Positions 35,077-44,790 of a stretch of 64,000 nt of DNA are shown here, in pieces; the stretch's first letter is position 1, and every line of letters begins with the position of its first letter. Source of the stretch: Winogradskyella vincentii. GTDB lineage: Bacteria > Bacteroidota > Bacteroidia > Flavobacteriales > Flavobacteriaceae. The notes under the pieces are model-generated. The model had not been told where the DNA came from. It was given only the letters and a program-made list of their open reading frames with translations, and did not search any database. The translations under genes and the position numbers were made by a program. The stretch lies in NCBI RefSeq assembly GCF_020166345.1, contig NZ_JAIUJS010000002.1, positions 496,001 through 560,000 on the forward strand. Direction: 5' to 3'.

Positions 35077-36489
35077 ATGACGCAAATATCTGAAAACCCA
35101 TACTTTAAGCTCTTTTCAAAGCAAAAGGAGAATCAATACAAGGTTGCGCAAACTACTTATAATCAGAGAATTAAGAAGTTAAATGCACTTCAACGAGCCA
35201 TAGAAATCACTTATCGAGAACAAATAAAAGATGCATTGTTCAAAGATTTGGGCAAACCAAAGGTCGAATCTGAACTATCAGAAGTTTATCAGATTATTGG
35301 AGATATAAAGTATATCAAGAGGCATTTGCATAGATGGACACGAAAGCAAAAGGTTAGAACACCCTTGTCTATGTTGGGTTCAAGTTCGTATTATATTTAT
35401 GAACCAAAAGGGGTTTGTTTGATTATTTCACCATGGAATTTCCCTTTTAATTTAACCTTTGGACCGTTGATCTCTGCAATTGCTGCCGGGAATACTGCTA
35501 TAATAAAGCCTTCCGAGATGACACCTAATTCTTCTGCTTTAATGGCTACCATCATAAAACATATATTTGATGAAGAAGAGGTTGCTTTAGTCGAAGGAGA
35601 GGTAGAAACATCTACAGAGCTTTTGAAGTTACCATTTAATCACATATTCTTTACAGGTTCACCTAATGTTGGAAAAATTGTAATGACCGCAGCTGCAAAG
35701 CATCTTGCTTCAGTGACATTAGAACTGGGAGGCAAGTCGCCAACTATAATAGATAAAACGGCAAATATTAAGCAAGCAACTAAAAAAGTTGTTTGGGGCA
35801 AGTTTTTAAATGCAGGTCAAATATGTGTGTCACCAGATTACATTTTAGTTGATGAACGAGTAAAATCTGAATTTATAGATTCTTGCAAGCAATGGATTGA
35901 GCATTTTTATTCTAAAGAACCACAACAATCTAATTCTTACGCTAGAATTGTGACACCTAAACATTTTAAAAGATTAAAATCTCATTTAGATAATGCCCAA
36001 ACATTAAATGCCAAAATCGTTGTTGGAGGCAAGTATGATGAATCAAACAAATATATCTCGCCAACAATTGTAACGGATCTTAAGGAGGAAGCGTCTTTAC
36101 TCAATGAAGAAATTTTTGGACCAATAATGCCAATAGTATCATATGAGACTATTGATAATGCAATTGATTATATAAATTCCAAAGAGCGCCCACTTGCATT
36201 GTATGTATATAGCAAGAAAAAATTATTTATCAATAAAGTAATCAAAAATACAAGAGCAGGAGGAACTTGCATAAATAACAATGTTATACATTATGCAAAC
36301 CATAATTTGCCATTTGGTGGAACAAATAATAGTGGTATAGGTAAGAGCCATGGGTTTTTTGGATTTAAGGCCTTTAGTAATGAACGTGCAGTTGTTAAAC
36401 AGCATTTCTTTGGTGCAGCAGAGTTTTTATTTCCGCCATACACAAGTTTCAAAGAAAAATTGGCGAAGCTAACAATTAAATGGTTCTAG
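35077..36489 (+). CDS. NAD(P)-dependent aldehyde dehydrogenase
   Basis: A 470-residue class 3-like aldehyde dehydrogenase. Visible are the cofactor-site segment ISPWNFPFNLTFGPLISAIAAGN, FTGSPNVGK, the general base Glu216 in LELGGKSP and the nucleophile Cys250 in GQICVSPDY. The C-terminal hydrophobic tail (AAEFLFPPYTSFKEKLAKLTIKWF) resembles fatty-aldehyde-type members that sit at membranes. Its 3' end overlaps the convergent glycosylasparaginase gene by 4 nt. Substrate not determinable. Confidence 0.92.
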   Translation: MTQISENPYFKLFSKQKENQYKVAQTTYNQRIKKLNALQRAIEITYREQIKDALFKDLGKPKVESELSEVYQIIGDIKYIKRHLHRWTRKQKVRTPLSMLGSSSYYIYEPKGVCLIISPWNFPFNLTFGPLISAIAAGNTAIIKPSEMTPNSSALMATIIKHIFDEEEVALVEGEVETSTELLKLPFNHIFFTGSPNVGKIVMTAAAKHLASVTLELGGKSPTIIDKTANIKQATKKVVWGKFLNAGQICVSPDYILVDERVKSEFIDSCKQWIEHFYSKEPQQSNSYARIVTPKHFKRLKSHLDNAQTLNAKIVVGGKYDESNKYISPTIVTDLKEEASLLNEEIFGPIMPIVSYETIDNAIDYINSKERPLALYVYSKKKLFINKVIKNTRAGGTCINNNVIHYANHNLPFGGTNNSGIGKSHGFFGFKAFSNERAVVKQHFFGAAEFLFPPYTSFKEKLAKLTIKWF

Positions 36490-37490
36490 CTTTTATTGTA
36501 ATAATCAGATTGTATTTGCTCATTAATACCATCTTGAAACTTTGTCATGCTAAACCATTGATGGATTGAGTAACTTCCTGTCTCGCCTTTTTTGTTTACG
36601 GCGATATATCCAACCTGAAAGTCTTTGTAATTGCTGTTAGGTTTATTAACAATTCTTCCTATTGCTTCTTCGCATGCCTCTTGAGGTGATTTTCCTTGGC
36701 GCATCAATTCCACAACTAAAAAACTTCCCACTGTTTTTACAACTTCTTCACCTAAACCCGTCGCAACGCACCCTCCAATTTCATTATCTACAAAAAGACC
36801 TGATCCAATTATAGGTGAATCTCCAACACGTCCTGCCATTTTGTAAGCAAGACCACTTGTGGTACACGCACCTGATATATCTCCATTTTTATCTATGGCT
36901 AACATACCAATTGTATCGTGGTTTTCAATATTTATAATTGGTTTGTATTCACTCTTAATTTTCCATTCTTCCCAAGCCTTTTTAGATGCTTCTGTTAGCA
37001 AATCTTCTGGTTCAAAGCCCTTAGATATAGCAAATTCTTTTGCTCCAGAACCAGCAAGCATTACATGTGGTGTTTCCTCCATCACTTTTTTGGCTACTGA
37101 AACAGCATGAGTAATATCTTTCAGATATACCACAGCACCACAATTCCCATTTTTATCCATGATACAAGCATCTAGAGTAACATGTCCATCTCTATCAGGT
37201 AATCCGCCTTTACCAACTGATTGACCTTTTTCATTAGCCTCTTCTATCATACACCCTTGTTCAACGGCATCAAGTGCATTTCCACCAGCTTCTAAAACTT
37301 CCATAGCTTTTGCTGTAGCATTTTCTACATGCCATGTGGCAATAACTAAGGGTAACTTAGCTTTTACATTAGTGTTTAATGCCGTTTGTTTGTCCTTCGT
37401 GTTGTCTTCAGAACAATTAATCAGAGTCGAGCCTACCGCTAAACCTGCTCCTGTCAATGAAGCATTTTTTATAAATTTTCTGCGATTCAT
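36486..37490 (-). CDS. Glycosylasparaginase (N-terminal nucleophile hydrolase)
   Basis: Cleaves the GlcNAc-Asn bond left from N-linked glycoproteins. 334 residues: a Tat-like signal (NRRKFIKNASLTGAG) with a following cysteine (LINCSED) that could be lipidated; the GLPDRDGHVTLDACIMD block characteristic of glycosylasparaginases; and the autocleavage/nucleophile threonine Thr193 in NHDTIGMLAID, after which the precursor splits into alpha and beta chains. GDSPIIGSGLFVDNEIGG follows. Its start overlaps the MFS gene stop by 4 nt, so they are coupled. The asparaginase/isoaspartyl peptidase alternative is less likely given these motifs. Confidence 0.88.
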   Translation of the reverse strand: MNRRKFIKNASLTGAGLAVGSTLINCSEDNTKDKQTALNTNVKAKLPLVIATWHVENATAKAMEVLEAGGNALDAVEQGCMIEEANEKGQSVGKGGLPDRDGHVTLDACIMDKNGNCGAVVYLKDITHAVSVAKKVMEETPHVMLAGSGAKEFAISKGFEPEDLLTEASKKAWEEWKIKSEYKPIINIENHDTIGMLAIDKNGDISGACTTSGLAYKMAGRVGDSPIIGSGLFVDNEIGGCVATGLGEEVVKTVGSFLVVELMRQGKSPQEACEEAIGRIVNKPNSNYKDFQVGYIAVNKKGETGSYSIHQWFSMTKFQDGINEQIQSDYYNKS

Positions 37491-38794
37491 ATTAATGCTT
37501 TTTTAGAATTTTTATAACCATACCATAATATATAAACATAGCATAAAATGATGAACATTAAAGCTGTTTTAAATCCTACATTATCTACAAAATTTCCATA
37601 AAGAGGTGGAATTATTGCACCTCCAACGATTGCTGTACATAAAAGACCTGAGCCTTTAGGTTTGAGCTCACCTATACCATCAATGGCAAGTGTAAATATG
37701 GTTGGAAACATAATTGAATTAAATAGTCCGACTGCTAGAATGCTCCACATGCTAACTATGCCAGTTGTGCTTATTGAGATGATAATGAGAGCAATAGCCA
37801 TGGTTGCAAAAACACCGAGTACTTTACCTGGTTTCATAATTTTTGTTAGGTATGAACCAATAAATCTTCCTACCATGGCACCAGACCAATAAAATGTGAC
37901 AAACACACCGACGATGGCTTTATTATCATTCTCCGTTAATCCAGAATTTAGAATGCCCTCAGCAATTGAAGTCATAAATCCATTTTGCTGAATAACTTCA
38001 ACCAAATTCATATCTAAGAAGTAGTTAACAAGGTAACTGCCAATGGCAACCTCTGCGCCAACATAAAAGAATATACCTAATACACCAAGCATTAGATTTT
38101 TTTGTTTGAAAGCCTCTGCGTATGTACCGGTTGAGGTTTCACTAATTAGCTTTGGAAGTTTTGCAAAAAAGAAAATACCTGCTATAAATAATATAAATAC
38201 GGCCAAACCAAGAAATGGGTTTTGTACGGCTGACGCTTCTGAAGCTAAATAAGTTTCTTTGGCTGAATCTGATAAAGTTGCTATCTCTTCTTTAGTTTTT
38301 ATGGTATCGTTTAAAATAAATAGAGCGCCAACGGCTGGTGCTATTGCAGTACCTAAGGAATTAAAAGCCTGAGACAGGTTTAAACGGCTTGATGCACCTT
38401 CTTCAGAACCCAAAACGGCAACATAAGGATTAGCTGCAACTTGTAAAATTGTCATTCCGCCAGCTAGTATGAAATATGCTAATATAAAAATTCCGAATAC
38501 CCGAAAAGACGCTGCAGGATAAAATAAGAAGCATCCTAATGCCATGGTGAATAACCCTAGAATAATACCACGTTTATAACCGATTTTCGAAAGTATATAA
38601 CTTGCTGGGATTGACAGCAAGAAATATGCACCAAAAAATGCAAACTGTACCATACCTGCTTGAAAATAAGTAAGTGTAAATAACTCTCTCAGTCTCGGTA
38701 TAAGAGAATCTACAAGCACTGTAATAAATCCCCATAAAAAGAATAATGTCGTTAATAGAATAAAGGAAGATCGATAAGATTTAGTTTGATTCAT
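37487..38794 (-). CDS. FHS-type sugar MFS permease
   Basis: A 435-residue, 12-span major-facilitator permease of the fucose/glucose/N-acetylglucosamine family (FucP/NagP-like): the first span region FILLTTLFFLWGFITVLVDSLIPRLRELF and LAGGMTILQVAANPYVAVLG are family hallmarks. Lying between the GH92 mannosidase and the glycosylasparaginase genes, it probably imports the released mannose or GlcNAc. 13 nt behind GH92. Confidence 0.9.
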   Translation of the reverse strand: MNQTKSYRSSFILLTTLFFLWGFITVLVDSLIPRLRELFTLTYFQAGMVQFAFFGAYFLLSIPASYILSKIGYKRGIILGLFTMALGCFLFYPAASFRVFGIFILAYFILAGGMTILQVAANPYVAVLGSEEGASSRLNLSQAFNSLGTAIAPAVGALFILNDTIKTKEEIATLSDSAKETYLASEASAVQNPFLGLAVFILFIAGIFFFAKLPKLISETSTGTYAEAFKQKNLMLGVLGIFFYVGAEVAIGSYLVNYFLDMNLVEVIQQNGFMTSIAEGILNSGLTENDNKAIVGVFVTFYWSGAMVGRFIGSYLTKIMKPGKVLGVFATMAIALIIISISTTGIVSMWSILAVGLFNSIMFPTIFTLAIDGIGELKPKGSGLLCTAIVGGAIIPPLYGNFVDNVGFKTALMFIILCYVYILWYGYKNSKKALI

Positions 38795-38807
38795 GGTTAG
38801 TTTGTTT

Positions 38808-41762
38808 TTATTTTATTGATATTTCATCAACAAAAATCCAGCTTTTACCGTTCATAGGGTGACCAATATGCCACTGTGGTAAATCGCCTAGTTTCTTAGC
38901 AATTACTTTGATATATCTATATTTTTTTGTCGGAATATTGAATTTTGTAGTTAGAATTTCTATTTCACTATTTTCTGTTTTAGCATCAATTTTTACGCTT
39001 CCTTCATTAAAGGCTTCAAAGTTTTTGCCATCTACGGAAACTAGACAAGTTACTTGAGTAGGATAAAATATCCATGCGCCTTGATCTCTTAGGAAGTTAA
39101 TGGAAACGGTATTTACTATTTTCTGAATTCCTAAATCTACAGTAGCAATGACATCAGTATTCCAATAGCCTTGCCAACTTCCTGTTCTGTAGTTTTTGGT
39201 ACTTCTTATGCCATCTATTAGGGCATCATTACCTCCTGCAGAGTATTGGTTGGCGTACTCACTATCTAGTTTAATGCTCAAATTAGGATCAATTTTGTAA
39301 AAAGGAGTGGTTAACACAGGGCTTTTTAATGCACCCTTTTCAGAATACAATTTCACTTCAGTATCTTCGGAAATAGTGAATGGTGAATTGTAAAGTTTAA
39401 AGTCTTCATCATTTAAAGCATAGTATATTTTTGCATTCTCTTGAGACGTATTTAAGACCACTTCCGTAGACCCTCTAAATGTAATATCGCCTTTTTCAAT
39501 ATATGGAGAAGGCAGAATAATATGATCCTTAATTTCAGTTGTTGGACGTTGGCTATCTCTACTTCCCCAAATGGCTGGATTATCATTCATATAGAATTCT
39601 AAAGTGCCTCCCTTCATTATTTCATCATGCATAAGGTAAGTTCTATCTAAATTCTCTCCATTTAAATAAACGGACTCAATATAAATATTAGTGTCACTTA
39701 GATCGTAGCTTTTAATAGTGAACACATTGCCGTTTTCTAGATAAATTGAAGCTTTGTCAAATAAGGGCGTTCCAATGATATATTGATTATTTCCAGGAGT
39801 TACTGGGTAAAATCCCATAGAAGAAAACACATACCATGCACTCATTTGCCCACAGTCTTCGTTTCCTGAAATTCCATCTGGAGTATTTGTGTACAGTTCG
39901 GTTAATATTTGATGAACTTTCTCCATGGTTTTATGAGGGCGACCTACAAAATTATAGAGATATGCCATATGATGACTTGGTTCGTTACCATGTGCATACT
40001 GACCTATTAAACCTGTTATATCGGATTGATCTCGACCAGAAGTTTCAGTTTTAGCATTGAACAACTCATCTAACTGATTTTGGAGTTTGTCTTTTCCTCC
40101 TAGTAAATTCATAAAACCTGAAATATCCTGTGGGACATAAAAGCTGTACTGCCATGAATTTGCTTCAGTATAATTAAAGTTAACCTCATAAGGATCAAAT
40201 GGCGAGAACCAAGTATTTCTGAAACGACCCCTCATAAATTTACTTTCAGGGTCAAATACATTTTTGTAGTACTGCGCACGCTGAATGTATGTATTGTAAT
40301 CTTCGTCTTTACCCATTGCTTTTGCCATTTGCGCAATTGTCCAATCATCATAGGCATATTCTAAGGTTTTTGAGACCGATTCACTTTCTTCATCTACTGG
40401 AATAAAACCATACTTTTTATAAGCCTCTAACCCAAACTTATCCCTTGTCGCCGAATGCTTCATAGCTTCAAAAGCCTTTTCTACGTCGAAGTCTCTAATA
40501 CCTTTGAGATAGGCATCAGCAACTACCGGAACAGCATGGTAACCAATCATACAATCGGTATAATTACCTGCTAAATCCCACATTGGCATTATACCACCTT
40601 CATCATATTTCGCTAAAAAAGTATTTATAAAGTCATTGGTTTTTTCTTGTTCTATTATGGTATACAGTGGATGTGCCGCTCTATAGGTGTCCCAAAGGGA
40701 GAATACAGTATAGTAATCGAAGTCAGCATGATGAATATCTAAATCCATACCTCTATAACGGCCATCTACATCTTGATAGCGATTAGGCGCTATCATTGTG
40801 TGATATAGCGCTGTATAGAAATTAGTTTTTCTATCAAGGTTATCATTTTCAATCACAATTTTTGAAAGTTGAGATTCCCAATAATCTTGTGCTTCTTTTT
40901 TAACGGTTTCAAAAGATTTATTGCCAATTTCTGCATTCAAATTCTCGCGAGCTCCCTTTTCATCCACAGCTGAAATCCCGACTTTGGTGTAAATAGGCTC
41001 GTTATTGGGATTATCTAAAAGTAATACTGCTTTTTTACTTTTAAATTTATAATTCTTTGAAAGCACGACACCTTCACCATCGTCATAAACTATGTCCTTG
41101 ATTGGATGTGAAAATTTAATATGATAAAATAATCGTTGGTCTTTTGCCCAAGCAGATGAATGCCTGTTACCGCTTATTTCAAAATCATTTAGCTTATTAA
41201 TTTTGTAATCAAGCAATTTATCTCGATGTTGTATATCTAGGACGATGTATTGGTTATCCTTTGAGGGATATTGATACTTATGCATGCCGCTACGTAATGA
41301 TACGGTCAATTCAACATCAATATTTGTAGTGTCTAAATGTACCTTGTAATATCCTGGTTCTGCAGATTCATTATCGTGTGAAAAGTGTGCACGATAGCCA
41401 TCATTACCATCAGCTCCATTATTAAATTGAATTTTATTCGTTGGCATTAAAAGTACGTCGCCATAATCGCTTATCCCTGTACCGCTCAGATGTGTATGGG
41501 AAAAGCCGTAGATATAACTATCCGTGTAATGATAGCCAGAACATCCATCCCAACCTTCTAAACGCGTATCTGGGCTTAATTGCATCATGCCAAAAGGCAA
41601 TGTTGCACCAGGATATGTATGACCATGACCACCAGTACCAATAAAAGTATTTACATAGTTGATTAGAGGTTGATCTTTTTTTGCTTCGGTAATTGTTGTT
41701 GAGGTATTACAGCTAATTAGTAAAGCAAAAACAATTAAAACAGAGGGTAGTTTAAAGGTCAT
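38808..41762 (-). CDS. GH92 alpha-mannosidase lipoprotein with C-terminal binding module
   Basis: An exo-acting, Ca2+-dependent alpha-mannosidase of family GH92, 984 residues. I take the ATG at 41762 because it gives a lipoprotein signal (LLISCNTS, Cys18). The longer start at 41807 would overlap the divergent GH20 gene. Family landmarks: VNTFIGTGGHGHTYPGATLPFGM, GYSHTHLSGTG-like FSHTHLSGTGISDYGD, SLWDTYRAAHPLY and GNEDCGQMSAWYVFSSMGFYP. From about residue 790 a chitobiase C-terminal-type module and then an F5/8-like domain follow. First gene of the minus-strand glycan operon. Confidence 0.94.
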   Translation of the reverse strand: MTFKLPSVLIVFALLISCNTSTTITEAKKDQPLINYVNTFIGTGGHGHTYPGATLPFGMMQLSPDTRLEGWDGCSGYHYTDSYIYGFSHTHLSGTGISDYGDVLLMPTNKIQFNNGADGNDGYRAHFSHDNESAEPGYYKVHLDTTNIDVELTVSLRSGMHKYQYPSKDNQYIVLDIQHRDKLLDYKINKLNDFEISGNRHSSAWAKDQRLFYHIKFSHPIKDIVYDDGEGVVLSKNYKFKSKKAVLLLDNPNNEPIYTKVGISAVDEKGARENLNAEIGNKSFETVKKEAQDYWESQLSKIVIENDNLDRKTNFYTALYHTMIAPNRYQDVDGRYRGMDLDIHHADFDYYTVFSLWDTYRAAHPLYTIIEQEKTNDFINTFLAKYDEGGIMPMWDLAGNYTDCMIGYHAVPVVADAYLKGIRDFDVEKAFEAMKHSATRDKFGLEAYKKYGFIPVDEESESVSKTLEYAYDDWTIAQMAKAMGKDEDYNTYIQRAQYYKNVFDPESKFMRGRFRNTWFSPFDPYEVNFNYTEANSWQYSFYVPQDISGFMNLLGGKDKLQNQLDELFNAKTETSGRDQSDITGLIGQYAHGNEPSHHMAYLYNFVGRPHKTMEKVHQILTELYTNTPDGISGNEDCGQMSAWYVFSSMGFYPVTPGNNQYIIGTPLFDKASIYLENGNVFTIKSYDLSDTNIYIESVYLNGENLDRTYLMHDEIMKGGTLEFYMNDNPAIWGSRDSQRPTTEIKDHIILPSPYIEKGDITFRGSTEVVLNTSQENAKIYYALNDEDFKLYNSPFTISEDTEVKLYSEKGALKSPVLTTPFYKIDPNLSIKLDSEYANQYSAGGNDALIDGIRSTKNYRTGSWQGYWNTDVIATVDLGIQKIVNTVSINFLRDQGAWIFYPTQVTCLVSVDGKNFEAFNEGSVKIDAKTENSEIEILTTKFNIPTKKYRYIKVIAKKLGDLPQWHIGHPMNGKSWIFVDEISIK

Positions 41763-41801
41763 CAAAAAGATTGCTAAATTTAATGCATCTAATATACTAA
41801 A

Positions 41802-44099
41802 ATGCATTTCAAGACCTTTGTTCGTATTTTCATTTTATCCATTTTAATTATAAGTTGTAAGGATCAATATTTTGAAGAGGGAATTGTATCTATATTACCA
41901 AATCCGAATACAATAGAGACTTCTGAAGATTATTTCGTTTTAAATAGCGATACAGGAATTAATTCAAACAGTCAATTTTCCATCAGTACAGATTTTTTAA
42001 AATCATATATAAAATCTGGTAGTGGGTTCAATTTGAAAAAAGGGGATGAGATTCGATTTTCTAAGAATGATACTTTAGAGGCTGAATCTTACAATCTTCA
42101 AATTTCAAAAAACGAAATAAAGATTGAAGCAAGCACAGACCAAGGTGCTTTTTATGCCATTCAATCTTTTAGACAACTTTTACCAACAAGTTTTGAAGAC
42201 GGAACTTTTAAGAATAGTGAAGTTAAAATTAAGGCCTTAACTATTAAGGATAAACCTCAATTCCCATACAGAGGAATGCATTTAGATGTTGGAAGACATA
42301 TGTTCTCTGTAGATTTTATAAAGAAATATATTGATGCTTTAGCAATGCTAAAAATGAATACCTTCCATTGGCATTTAACCGAAGATCAGGGTTGGCGAAT
42401 TGAGATAAAAAAATATCCTGAATTACAAGAAGTTGCAGCATACAGAGATCAAACTTTAATCGGTCATTATAGTGATCAACCGCATCAATTTGATGGTGAA
42501 AAATATGGAGGATTTTATACCCAAGAAGAAGTAAAAGAAATTGTTGCCTATGCTCAAGAACGATTTGTGACTATTATTCCTGAAATAGAAATGCCAGGCC
42601 ATAGTCAAGCAGCAATTGCTGCTTATCCAGAATTAGGATGTACAGGTGAACAAGTGGAGGTAGCTCAGAAATGGGGTGTTTTTGAAGAAATTTATTGTAC
42701 AAAAGATGAAACCTTTGATTTTTTGGAAAATGTATTGGATGAGGTGTTAGAGTTATTTCCTAGTAAATATATTCACATTGGTGGTGACGAAGCTCTTAAA
42801 ACCAGATGGAAATTATGTAATCAGTGTCAGATTAGAATTAAGAATCAGAGGCTTAAAGATGAGCACGAATTACAAAATTATTTTATCTCCAGAATGGAGC
42901 AGTATCTCAATTCAAAAGGAAGGCAAATTATTGGTTGGGATGAAATATTAGAAGGTGGTTTGGCACCAAATGCTACGGTAATGTCATGGCGAGGAACCAA
43001 TGGTGCAATTGAAGCAGCAAAGGCTGGTCATAATGTTGTAATGACACCAACTTCACATTGTTATTTTGATTATTATCAATCTGAAAATGATGACGAACCA
43101 CTATCTATTGGTGGGTTTTTACCGTTAGAAAAAGTATATAGTTTTAATCCCATTCCAGATGAATTGACAGTAGAGGAATCAAAATTTGTCCTTGGAGCAC
43201 AAGGAAATATCTGGACAGAATATATGCCAACCGAAGATCAAGTTGAATATATGGCATTTCCACGGATACTTGCTATGAGCGAAGTACTTTGGTCTAATTC
43301 CAAGAGCAAAAATTATGAGAATTTTGTGGCTAGAGTGGAATATTTTCATGAAAGACTAGACGTCTTAGATATAAATTATGCCAATCACTTATATGAAATT
43401 GAAGGTAACATGACATCAGAAAAAGGCAAATCTTTTTATGAGCTAAAAACACTGTCCAAAAACAAGTCAATGAGATATACAATTGATGGTACTGAGCCTA
43501 GCTCTAATTCTACAATGTATTCAGAAAAAATTCCAATTTCAGAATCTACAGTTGTAAAAGCCCAAGTTTTTGACGGAGACCAAAAGCAAGGTAATACGTT
43601 TATTCAAGATATAAAGTACCACAAGGCTGTTGGTGCAAAGATTACAATAGATAAAGCACCGCATAAAGCATATGCTGGTAGTGGTACAGAAGGATTAGTC
43701 AATGGTATATCAGGAAATGATAAACGCTATGGTGATAAAGAATGGCTAGGATTTTGGGGAGAGGATATTGAGATAACCATTGATTTAGTTGAAGAAAAAG
43801 AAATTACTACTATTAAGACACGGTTTCATAATGGAAATGGGCAATGGATCTATGCGCCGAAGAAAATAATGTTGGAATTCACCTTGGACGATGGTACAAA
43901 AGTTACAGACAAAGTAGCAATTAATAACCACAAGGAAGTAATCACCAATTTTGACTATAATTTTATCACGCCTGAAGACTTAAATATTAAAGTAAAATTA
44001 ATTAAGCTTATAGTTCCAAATTATGGTACAATACCGGATGGTAAACAAGGAGCTGGAAACAAAGCATGGACTTTTATTGACGAAATAATAGTAAACTAA
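41802..44099 (+). CDS. GH20 beta-N-acetylhexosaminidase lipoprotein
   Basis: Removes terminal beta-GlcNAc/GalNAc by substrate-assisted catalysis. 765 residues: lipoprotein signal (IISCKDQ), N-terminal GH20b domain, catalytic barrel with GMHLDVGRHMFSVDFIKKYID, FHWHLTEDQGWRIEIK and the Asp329-Glu330 pair in HIGGDEALKTRW. A C-terminal chitobiase-type module and an F5/8-like domain follow; the latter ends GNKAWTFIDEIIVN, much like the end of the neighbouring GH92. Divergent from GH92 by 39 nt and 1 nt before cutC. Confidence 0.95.
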   Translation: MHFKTFVRIFILSILIISCKDQYFEEGIVSILPNPNTIETSEDYFVLNSDTGINSNSQFSISTDFLKSYIKSGSGFNLKKGDEIRFSKNDTLEAESYNLQISKNEIKIEASTDQGAFYAIQSFRQLLPTSFEDGTFKNSEVKIKALTIKDKPQFPYRGMHLDVGRHMFSVDFIKKYIDALAMLKMNTFHWHLTEDQGWRIEIKKYPELQEVAAYRDQTLIGHYSDQPHQFDGEKYGGFYTQEEVKEIVAYAQERFVTIIPEIEMPGHSQAAIAAYPELGCTGEQVEVAQKWGVFEEIYCTKDETFDFLENVLDEVLELFPSKYIHIGGDEALKTRWKLCNQCQIRIKNQRLKDEHELQNYFISRMEQYLNSKGRQIIGWDEILEGGLAPNATVMSWRGTNGAIEAAKAGHNVVMTPTSHCYFDYYQSENDDEPLSIGGFLPLEKVYSFNPIPDELTVEESKFVLGAQGNIWTEYMPTEDQVEYMAFPRILAMSEVLWSNSKSKNYENFVARVEYFHERLDVLDINYANHLYEIEGNMTSEKGKSFYELKTLSKNKSMRYTIDGTEPSSNSTMYSEKIPISESTVVKAQVFDGDQKQGNTFIQDIKYHKAVGAKITIDKAPHKAYAGSGTEGLVNGISGNDKRYGDKEWLGFWGEDIEITIDLVEEKEITTIKTRFHNGNGQWIYAPKKIMLEFTLDDGTKVTDKVAINNHKEVITNFDYNFITPEDLNIKVKLIKLIVPNYGTIPDGKQGAGNKAWTFIDEIIVN

Positions 44100-44100
44100 A

Positions 44101-44790
44101 ATGCTACTAGAAATTTGCACTAATTCATATCAATCAGCAAAAAACGCCCAAGATTCTGGTGCTCATCGTATTGAGTTATGTCAAGAGTTAGCAGTCGGTG
44201 GCATAACACCCTCATATGGTTTGATAAAACAAGTAATTACAGAATTAGACATAGCAACCCATGTTTTGATTCGCCCACGATCTGGAAATTTTGTGTATTC
44301 AAAAGCTGAATTCAAAATCATGAAACAGGATATAGAAATCTGTAAAAAATTAGAAGTAAATGGCATAGTATCTGGGATTTTGAACGAGAATGGTACCATT
44401 GATGTAGTCAGGACCAATGAGTTATTAGAATTGGCAAGACCAATGACATTTACATTTCACCGAGCTTTTGATGAGGTTGTGAATCCTTATAATTCACTAG
44501 AACAATTAATTGATTTAGGCGTAGAACGCGTTTTATCCTCAGGGCAAAAAATGACTGCTATTGAAGGTATAGAACTTTTGAAAAAAACGAAAAATATATC
44601 AAATGGCAGAATAATTATTATGCCAGGAAGTGGAATCAATGCTACAAATGCTAAACAATTTAAAATGGAAGGGTTTAAAGAAATTCATGCTTCTGCGTCC
44701 ATGGGTCTTCCTATAAAAACATCTTTGTTTTCAGGAGAGCAAACCGTATCAGATGGAAAAAAAATTAAAGACATTTTAGATGCGTTATAG
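44101..44790 (+). CDS. cutC: CutC-family protein
   Basis: A 229-residue TIM-barrel protein of the CutC family (begins LEICTNSYQSAKNAQDSGAHRIELCQ; VLIRPRSGNFVYS; FHRAFDEVVNP; MPGSGINATNA). CutC was linked to copper homeostasis in E. coli, but that role is disputed. Here it is embedded between two glycosidase genes (1 nt after GH20, 11-nt overlap with GH2), as in other Bacteroidota glycan operons, which argues for a part in sugar metabolism. Confidence 0.92.
   Translation: MLLEICTNSYQSAKNAQDSGAHRIELCQELAVGGITPSYGLIKQVITELDIATHVLIRPRSGNFVYSKAEFKIMKQDIEICKKLEVNGIVSGILNENGTIDVVRTNELLELARPMTFTFHRAFDEVVNPYNSLEQLIDLGVERVLSSGQKMTAIEGIELLKKTKNISNGRIIIMPGSGINATNAKQFKMEGFKEIHASASMGLPIKTSLFSGEQTVSDGKKIKDILDAL

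Noticed and set aside
38808..41807. GH92 start at 41807
   Set aside because: It would overlap the GH20 gene and hide the lipoprotein signal that begins at 41762.
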